A stretch of 64,000 bases of DNA from Amycolatopsis vancoresmycina (GTDB lineage: Bacteria > Actinomycetota > Actinomycetes > Mycobacteriales > Pseudonocardiaceae). The DNA is taken from the NCBI RefSeq assembly GCF_000716785.1, contig NZ_JNYY01000001.1, forward strand, positions 1,216,406 to 1,280,405, written 5' to 3'. Both the position numbers and the translations under genes were made by a program. Under the pieces are notes generated by a model that saw only the letters and a list, made by a program, of their open reading frames with translations, searched no databases and had not been told where the DNA came from. Position 1 is the first letter of the stretch, and each line of letters opens with the position of its first letter. Shown here piece after piece: positions 58,641 to 64,000 of the stretch.

Positions 58641-59762
58641 ATGACCGCCGAGCCGTTCGAGGTCAGCGTGACCGAAGCCGAGATCGCGGACCTGCGTGAC
58701 CGGTTGCGCCGGACGCGGTGGCCCGAGCCCGAGCCGGTGGCCGGCTGGTCACAGGGAATCCCGCTGGCTTACACGCGGGAGCTGTGCCGCAGCTGGGCCG
58801 AGGACTACGACTTCGGATTCGCCACCCGGCTGAACGCCTTCCCGCAGTACCGCGACACGATCGACGGGCTGGGCATCCACTTCCTGCACGTCCGCTCGCC
58901 CGAACCGGGCGCGTTCCCGCTCGTGCTCACCCACGGCTGGCCGGGTTCGGTGCTCGAATTCCTGGACGTCCTCGGCCCGCTGACCGACCCCCGCGCCCAC
59001 GGCGGCGATCCGGCGGACGCGTTCCACGTGGTCGCGCCGTCGTTGCCCGGCTACGGCTGGAGCGACAAGCCGTCGACGACGGGGTGGGGCGTCACCCGCA
59101 TCGCCCGCGCCTGGGACACGCTGATGACGTCGCTGGGCTACGACCGCTACGGCGCGCAGGGCGGCGACTGGGGCTCGGCCGTCTCCGGCGCGCTGGGCGA
59201 AGTGGCGCCCGAGCGCGTCGCCGCCGTGCACCTGAACCTGGGTTCCGTCGCGGCCGGGACGTTCGACGACCCGACGCCATCGGAGCTGGCCAACCTCGAG
59301 GCCGAAAGGGAATTCCAGCGCACCGAACGCGGCTACTCGGCGATCCAGGCGACCCGGCCGCAGACGCTCGGCTACGGCCTCACCGACTCCCCCGCCGGCC
59401 AGGCCGCCTGGATCGCCGAAAAGTTCCAGGCCTGGACAGACCACGACGGCGACCACGAGGACGCGGTGTCACGGCAGAAGATCCTCGACGAGATCTCGGT
59501 CTACTGGTTCACCGCCTCGGCCACGTCTTCGGCGCGCCTGTACTGGGAGAGCTTCGCGCGCTTCCGGGACAAGGTCACCGCGCCCTCCGGGTTGTCGATC
59601 TACCCCCGCGACATCACCCGCCCGTCGCGACGGGAAGCCGAGCTGCGGTTCACCGACCTGCGGTGGTTCGAGGAAATGCCGCGAGGGGGCCACTTCGCCG
59701 CGCTGGAGCAACCGGAGTCGCTGATCGAGCAGGTGCGCGGGTTCTTCCGGCTGTTCCGCTGA
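58641..59762 (+). CDS. Epoxide hydrolase
   Basis: A 373-residue enzyme of the microsomal-type epoxide hydrolase family, starting at ATG 58641 behind AAAGGAG. The N-terminal EHN region is present (FEVSVTEAEIADLRDRLRRTRWPEPEP...GIPLAYTRELCRSW). The catalytic core has LTHGWPGSVLEFLDVLGPL (oxyanion), the nucleophile aspartate in AQGGDWGSAVSGALG, and a late histidine in EMPRGGHFAALEQPE. It opens epoxides to diols. The divergent GlxA regulator suggests induction by a related compound. Confidence 0.9.
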   Translation: MTAEPFEVSVTEAEIADLRDRLRRTRWPEPEPVAGWSQGIPLAYTRELCRSWAEDYDFGFATRLNAFPQYRDTIDGLGIHFLHVRSPEPGAFPLVLTHGWPGSVLEFLDVLGPLTDPRAHGGDPADAFHVVAPSLPGYGWSDKPSTTGWGVTRIARAWDTLMTSLGYDRYGAQGGDWGSAVSGALGEVAPERVAAVHLNLGSVAAGTFDDPTPSELANLEAEREFQRTERGYSAIQATRPQTLGYGLTDSPAGQAAWIAEKFQAWTDHDGDHEDAVSRQKILDEISVYWFTASATSSARLYWESFARFRDKVTAPSGLSIYPRDITRPSRREAELRFTDLRWFEEMPRGGHFAALEQPESLIEQVRGFFRLFR

Positions 59763-59842
59763 CGGCGAGGGCGGGCACGGTTTCCGCTCGGCGCCCGAGG
59801 GAACCCGGGGTGCGAACCGTACCCCGATCCGAGGAGGCCCCC

Positions 59843-61213
59843 GTGGCCATCGCGTCCGTCAACCCGGCCACCGGAGAAACCTTGCGCACCTTCGACGAGC
59901 TCACCGACGCCCAGGTCGAGCGGAAGATCGGGCGAGCCGCGGCCGCCTTCCGGGACCACCGCCGCACGTCGTTCGCCGAGCGGGCCGAGCGGCTGCGGCG
60001 AGCCGCGGACATCCTCGAAGCCGAGACCGACGAGCTGGCGCGCCTGGCCACCCTCGAGATGGGCAAGACACTGGCCTCCGCCAAGGCCGAAGTGGCCAAG
60101 TGCGCGAAGGGCTGCCGCTGGTTCGCCGACCACACCGAAGCCCTGCTCGCCGACGAACCCCACGACGTCGGAGACGCCGGCGCGAAGGTTTTCACCCGGT
60201 ACGAACCGCTCGGCCCGGTGCTCGCCGTCATGCCGTGGAACTTCCCGTACTGGCAGGTCTTCCGGTTCGCGTGCCCGGCCCTGATGGCCGGCAACGTCGG
60301 CCTGCTCAAGCACGCCTCCAACGTGCCGCAGGTGGCGCTGGCCATCGAGGACGTCCTGCGCCGCGCCGGCTTCGCCGAAGGGGTCTTCCAGACCCTGCTC
60401 GTCGGCTCGAAGAAGATCGAAGCGATCATCGACGACGACCGCGTCCGCGCGGTCACCCTCACCGGCAGTGAGCCCGCCGGCCGGCAGGTCGGCGCCCGCG
60501 CCGGGCAGAACGTCAAGCCCAGCGTGCTGGAGCTGGGCGGCAGCGACGCCTTCATCGTCATGCCGTCGGCCGACCTGGACGCCGCTGTCGACGGTGCGGT
60601 CACCTCGCGGATGCTCAACAACGCCCAGTCGTGCATCAACGCCAAGCGCTTCATCGTGCACGAGCAGGTCGCCGAGGAGTTCACCCGCCGCCTGGTGTCC
60701 GAACTGGCGGGATTGCGCATCGGCGACCCGATGGCCGAGGACACCGACCTCGGCCCGCTGTCCTCGCCGGACGCCGTCGAGACGCTGGCCAAGCAGGTCT
60801 CGGACACCGTCGCGGCCGGCGCCCGCCTGCTGACCGGCGGCCACCCGATCGACCGGCCCGGCAACTACTTCGAGCCCACCGTGCTCACGGACATCCCCGA
60901 CGGGTCCCCCGGGCACCGCGAGGAGTTCTTCGGCCCGGTCGCGCTGCTGTGGACCGCCCGCGACGCCGACGACGCCATCCGCATCGCCAACGACTCGGCC
61001 TTCGGCCTCGGCGGCAGCGCCTGGACCCGCGACGAAGCCGAGCAGCAGCGGTTCGTGACCGAAGTCGAAACCGGGATGATCTACATCAACAGGTTCACCG
61101 AGTCGACGCCGGAAGTGCCCTTCGGCGGCGTGAAGAACTCGGGCTACGGCCGCGAGCTGGCCGGCTTCGGCCCGCGGGCCTTCGTCAACGCCAAGACCGT
61201 CTGGATCGATTGA
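59843..61213 (+). CDS. NAD(P)-dependent aldehyde dehydrogenase (succinate-semialdehyde type)
   Basis: A 456-residue aldehyde dehydrogenase, slightly short of the usual 480 but complete, from GTG 59843 behind GAGGAGG. Motifs: MPWNFPYWQVFRFACPALMAGN, the coenzyme loop TLTGSEPAGRQVGARAGQ, the catalytic glutamate in LELGGSDAF, the catalytic cysteine in NNAQSCINAKRF, and EEFFGPVALLW. The type with FPYWQ and QSCINAKRF fits succinate-semialdehyde dehydrogenases (GabD2-like). It might oxidise a broader range of semialdehydes. The next gene starts 41 bases later. Confidence 0.9.
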   Translation: MAIASVNPATGETLRTFDELTDAQVERKIGRAAAAFRDHRRTSFAERAERLRRAADILEAETDELARLATLEMGKTLASAKAEVAKCAKGCRWFADHTEALLADEPHDVGDAGAKVFTRYEPLGPVLAVMPWNFPYWQVFRFACPALMAGNVGLLKHASNVPQVALAIEDVLRRAGFAEGVFQTLLVGSKKIEAIIDDDRVRAVTLTGSEPAGRQVGARAGQNVKPSVLELGGSDAFIVMPSADLDAAVDGAVTSRMLNNAQSCINAKRFIVHEQVAEEFTRRLVSELAGLRIGDPMAEDTDLGPLSSPDAVETLAKQVSDTVAAGARLLTGGHPIDRPGNYFEPTVLTDIPDGSPGHREEFFGPVALLWTARDADDAIRIANDSAFGLGGSAWTRDEAEQQRFVTEVETGMIYINRFTESTPEVPFGGVKNSGYGRELAGFGPRAFVNAKTVWID

Positions 61214-61254
61214 CGACCGGGTTTCCCCACGCCCGAGGCGGGTACCGCCGAAGC

Positions 61255-62118
61255 ATGACCAAGACCGCAGCCGTGCTCGGCACGGGACTCATGGGCAGCG
61301 GCATGGCACGCACCCTCGCCGGCGCCGGATTCGACGTCACCGCCTGGAACCGCACGACCGAAAAGGCCCGCCCCCTGGCCGATGCCGGCATCACCGTCGC
61401 CGAGGACCCGGCCGAAGCCGTGGCGGGCGCCGATGTCGTGCTCACCATGCTCTTCGACGTCGACGCGGTCGCCGGCGTCATGAGCCGGGCCCTGCCCGCT
61501 TTCGGGCCGGACACCGTCTGGGTCCAGTCGGGCACCGTCGGCCTGGCCGGCACCGCCCGCCTCGCCGAGCTGGCCCGCGAGCACGGCACCCCGTTCGTCG
61601 ACGCCCCCGTCCTCGGCACCAGGCAACCGGCCGAAGAAGGCAAGCTCATCGTCCTGGCCGGCGGCCCCGCCGGCCTCCAGGACACCGTGAACCCGGTCTT
61701 CGACGCCGTCGGCGCCCGCACCGTCTGGGTCGGCGAGCAGCCCGGCGACGGGCACCGCCTCAAGCTCGCCGCCAACGCCTGGGTCCTCTCCGTCACCGCC
61801 GCCACGGCGCAGAGCGTCGCGCTCGCCGACCGCCTCGGCATCGATCCCGGCGGGTTCCTCGACGTGATCGCCGGCGGTCCGCTCGACTGCGCCTACGCCC
61901 AGCTCAAGGGCAAGGCCATGATCTCCGACGAGCTCGAGCCGTCGTTCGGTCTCGGCGGCGCGGTCAAGGACAGCGCCCTCATCCTCGACGCCATGCGCGA
62001 AGCCGGTGTCGACGACCGGCTGATGGCCGCCATGCACGCCCAGTACGCCGCCGCCGAGGACGAGCACGGCGATGAGGACATGGCCGCGGTCGTCCACGTC
62101 GTCACCGGGTCGCACTGA
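61255..62118 (+). CDS. 3-hydroxyisobutyrate dehydrogenase-like oxidoreductase
   Basis: A 287-residue enzyme of the 3-hydroxyacid dehydrogenase family from ATG 61255. The Rossmann motif is VLGTGLMGSGMARTLAGAGFDVTAWNRT. The substrate loop VDAPVLGTRQPAEEGKLIVLAGG has the residues that replace the usual GG-x-A-G-A of HIBADH. The catalytic lysine region is GHRLKLAANAWVLSV, and LGGAVKDSALILDA follows. It uses NAD(P)H; the substrate is a hydroxyacid or glyoxylate/succinate-semialdehyde-type compound. Its place after an aldehyde dehydrogenase makes the last option plausible. Confidence 0.87.
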   Translation: MTKTAAVLGTGLMGSGMARTLAGAGFDVTAWNRTTEKARPLADAGITVAEDPAEAVAGADVVLTMLFDVDAVAGVMSRALPAFGPDTVWVQSGTVGLAGTARLAELAREHGTPFVDAPVLGTRQPAEEGKLIVLAGGPAGLQDTVNPVFDAVGARTVWVGEQPGDGHRLKLAANAWVLSVTAATAQSVALADRLGIDPGGFLDVIAGGPLDCAYAQLKGKAMISDELEPSFGLGGAVKDSALILDAMREAGVDDRLMAAMHAQYAAAEDEHGDEDMAAVVHVVTGSH

Positions 62119-62121
62119 CAG

Positions 62122-63300
62122 ATGTGGACCGCGATCGGCCGCGCGCTGGCCATGACGGGCTCGATGCTCTGGGAGATCCTGTGGGCCCTGATCCTCGGCT
62201 TCGCGCTGTCCGCGGTCGTGCAGGCCGTGGTGCGCAAGACGACCGTCGCGAACCTGCTCGGCGACGACCGGCCACGCACCCTCGCGGTGGCTGCCGGGCT
62301 GGGCGCCGCCTCGTCGTCGTGTTCCTACGCCGCGGTAGCGCTGGCCCGCTCGCTGTTCCGCAAGGGCGCACACTTCACCGCGGCGATGGCGTTCGAGATC
62401 GGCTCCACCAACCTCGTCGCCGAACTCGGCGTCATCCTCGCCCTGCTGCTGGGCTGGCGGTTCACCCTCGCCGAGTTCCTCGGCGGCCCCATCATGATCG
62501 TGGCGCTGGCCGTGCTGTTCCGGCTGTTCGTCCGGCAACGGCTGCTCGACGCGGCCCGCGAACAGGCCGAGCGCGGCCTGGCCGGGTCGATGGAAGGCCA
62601 CGCGGCCATGGACATGTCCGTCCGGCGCGAGGGGTCGTTCCTGTCCCGGCTGGGTTCCGGCGACGGCTTCACCGCCGTGGCGCACGTGTTCGTCATGGAG
62701 TGGGCGGCGATCCTGCGCGATCTGCTGGTCGGACTGCTCATCGCCGGCGCGGTCGGGGCGTGGGTGCCGGACTCGTGGTGGCACGCCCTGTTCTTCGAAG
62801 GCCACCCCGTCCTGTCGGCGGTGTGGGGACCGCTGATCGGACCGGTCGTGGCGATCCTGTCGTTCGTCTGCTCGGTGGGGAACGTGCCGCTGGCGGCGGT
62901 GCTGTGGAACGGCGGCATCAGCTTCGGCGGCGTCGTCTCGTTCCTCTTCGCCGACCTGCTGATCCTGCCGATCCTCAACATCTACCGGAAGTACTACGGC
63001 ACCCGCATGATGCTGGTGCTGCTCGGCACCTTCTACGCGGCGATGGTCGTGGCCGGCTACGCCGTCGAACTGCTCTTCGGCGTCACCGGGCTCACCCCGG
63101 AGGCGCGGGACGCCACCGTGCTGGACCGGGGCATCTCGTGGAACTACACGACCTGGCTGAACATCGCCTTCCTGCTGCTCGCCGGGCTCCTGCTGGTCCG
63201 GTTCGCCCGCACCGGTGGCCTGCCGATGCTCAAGATGATGAACGGCGCCCCGGCGAGCGGGATGTCCGGGCCGGAACCCGGCCGTAACCCGGACCGGTGA
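62122..63300 (+). CDS. Permease of the ArsP/YraQ type
   Basis: A 392-residue membrane protein of the DUF318/ArsP_1 permease family, starting at ATG 62122 just three bases after the previous stop. It shows the family's SSSCSYAAVALARSLFRKGAHFTAAMAFEIGSTNLVAELG signature and the second half-repeat GPVVAILSFVCSVGNVPLAAVLWNGGISFGGVVSFLFADLLILPILNIYRKYYG. About eight to ten spans. Some relatives export organoarsenicals; others have unknown substrates. The cysteines in the SSSC and CSVGN motifs suggest a soft metal or metalloid substrate (inference). Confidence 0.88.
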   Translation: MWTAIGRALAMTGSMLWEILWALILGFALSAVVQAVVRKTTVANLLGDDRPRTLAVAAGLGAASSSCSYAAVALARSLFRKGAHFTAAMAFEIGSTNLVAELGVILALLLGWRFTLAEFLGGPIMIVALAVLFRLFVRQRLLDAAREQAERGLAGSMEGHAAMDMSVRREGSFLSRLGSGDGFTAVAHVFVMEWAAILRDLLVGLLIAGAVGAWVPDSWWHALFFEGHPVLSAVWGPLIGPVVAILSFVCSVGNVPLAAVLWNGGISFGGVVSFLFADLLILPILNIYRKYYGTRMMLVLLGTFYAAMVVAGYAVELLFGVTGLTPEARDATVLDRGISWNYTTWLNIAFLLLAGLLLVRFARTGGLPMLKMMNGAPASGMSGPEPGRNPDR

Positions 63301-63354
63301 ACTTCGGGACGTGTCCCGGTTTCCCGGACCGCCCATCCGGGGTAGGAGAGCGGC

Positions 63355-63906
63355 ATGGCCGACATCACCAGCCTCATCCTCGACGACCACGACTGGTTCC
63401 GGCGCCAGTTCGCCCGGCTCGACGACCTCACCGACCCCGCCGACCTGGCGGAGGTCTGGCAGCCCTTGGCCGACCTGCTCGACGTGCACGCCCGCGCCGA
63501 GGAGGAGATCTTCTACCCCCACCTGCTGCGCCGCGGTGAGGACGCCGAGGCCGAGACCCTCGATGCCATCGGCGACCACAACGACATCCGCGACGGCGTG
63601 CACGAGGCAGCCCTGCACCCCGTCGGCAGCACCGCGTGGCAGGAAGCGGTGAACAAGGCCCGGTTCGCCAACAGCGAGCACATGGCCGAGGAGGAGGACG
63701 AGGGCCTCGCCGACTTCCGCCGGCACGCCGACCCGGGGCTGCGCGAAGAGCTGGGACGGCGGTTCCTCGAGTTCAAGCGGCAGCACGAAGGCGCCCGCGA
63801 CCTCGACGTCAGCGACCTCGACCCGCAGGAGTACGTCGAGCAGGAGCTCGGCGACCGTCCCGCCGACGCCTCGCTCGGTATCGGCAGCCTCAAGGAACAG
63901 GACTGA
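63355..63906 (+). CDS. Hemerythrin domain protein
   Basis: A 183-residue hemerythrin HHE protein from ATG 63355. The iron ligands can be followed: H in LDDHDWFRRQF, H and E in LDVHARAEEEIFYPHLL, H in IGDHNDIRDGVHEA, H and E in NSEHMAEEEDEGL. The rest is helical, with an acidic tail. Such proteins bind oxygen, NO or peroxide through a di-iron site, or store iron. The permease upstream ends 54 bases before, so a joint metal or stress role is possible. Confidence 0.9.
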   Translation: MADITSLILDDHDWFRRQFARLDDLTDPADLAEVWQPLADLLDVHARAEEEIFYPHLLRRGEDAEAETLDAIGDHNDIRDGVHEAALHPVGSTAWQEAVNKARFANSEHMAEEEDEGLADFRRHADPGLREELGRRFLEFKRQHEGARDLDVSDLDPQEYVEQELGDRPADASLGIGSLKEQD

Positions 63907-63958
63907 CACGAAGATGAACGAGACTCGCTGGTGGAGATGGGGTTGGTCTGGTCTTGTG

Positions 63959-64000
63959 TCAGGTGGGGATTGGGTCGAAGCGGACGGTCATGCCCAGCGC
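63959..64000 (-). CDS. C-terminal end of a leftward gene (partial)
   Basis: The last 42 bases read on the bottom strand as ALGMTVRFDPIPT and a stop at 63959-63961, with almost every codon ending in C or G. That is coding-like, but only 13 residues are visible, so the family cannot be named. The gene would be convergent with the hemerythrin gene. Confidence 0.4.
   Translation of the reverse strand, partial: ALGMTVRFDPIPT

Overview
The window reads as chromosomal DNA of a high-GC actinomycete. Codon third positions are almost all G or C, GTG and TTG starts are common, Shine-Dalgarno sequences are GGAGG-like, and the family content (IclR/TetR/PucR/LuxR regulators, DUF427, DUF1206, DUF6131, NB-ARC-TPR, many alpha/beta hydrolases) is typical of Pseudonocardiaceae. 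I suspect Amycolatopsis or a close relative, but no marker gene here proves it. I saw no rRNA, tRNA, CRISPR array, transposase or replication origin.

Layout. 1-8.2 kb: the end of a CHAP-like secreted protein whose 150-bp repeats are frame-broken, a DUF427 protein, a secreted lipase with a second alpha/beta hydrolase, and a FUSC-type exporter. 8.3-17.8 kb: a signalling region with an NB-ARC/TPR protein, a membrane Ser/Thr kinase, an ATPase-LuxR regulator, a PucR regulator, a DksA-like zinc protein and a TetR/hydrolase pair around a palindrome. 17.9-24.7 kb: an IclR-controlled catabolic island (IclR, MHS-type transporter, DUF6282 amidohydrolase-fold protein, cupin, HpcH/HpaI aldolase, BKACE enzyme, SDR). 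One perfect palindrome sits at the IclR promoter and again between the transporter and the catabolic genes. 24.8-36.4 kb: HAF-repeat secreted protein, an uncharacterised protein, a two-component system with a secreted helical protein, a Tat phospholipase C, and a partner-switching patch (one intact STAS-HATPase gene, one intact STAS gene without the usual phospho-serine, two decayed relatives).

36.6-50.4 kb (perhaps to 52.3 kb) is the most striking part: a candidate natural-product locus. A leftward operon encodes an adenylation enzyme, a carrier protein, an ectoine-synthase-like cupin, an acyl-CoA dehydrogenase and a transglutaminase-like protein. Divergent from it is a large Cys/Met-metabolism-type PLP enzyme, followed by an exporter and a FemAB/GNAT-type acyltransferase. 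Next comes a rightward operon holding a full methylthioadenosine (MTA) salvage route: mtnA, mtnB, mtnD, mtnC, a methionine-type aminotransferase and mtnP, ending in a small GNAT-like protein. My reading is that the locus consumes S-adenosylmethionine as an aminobutyrate donor, releases MTA, and recycles it to methionine with its own enzymes.

50.4-64 kb: FAD enzymes, DUF1206 and DUF6131 membrane proteins, an XRE regulator beside a frame-broken alkylhydroperoxidase-like gene, a GlxA-type regulator divergent from an epoxide hydrolase, then an aldehyde dehydrogenase, a hydroxyisobutyrate-dehydrogenase-like enzyme, an ArsP/YraQ-type permease and a hemerythrin protein. The last 42 bases hold the end of a leftward gene.

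All calls rest on reading the sequence and remembered family features. No database search was run, and residue positions are approximate.
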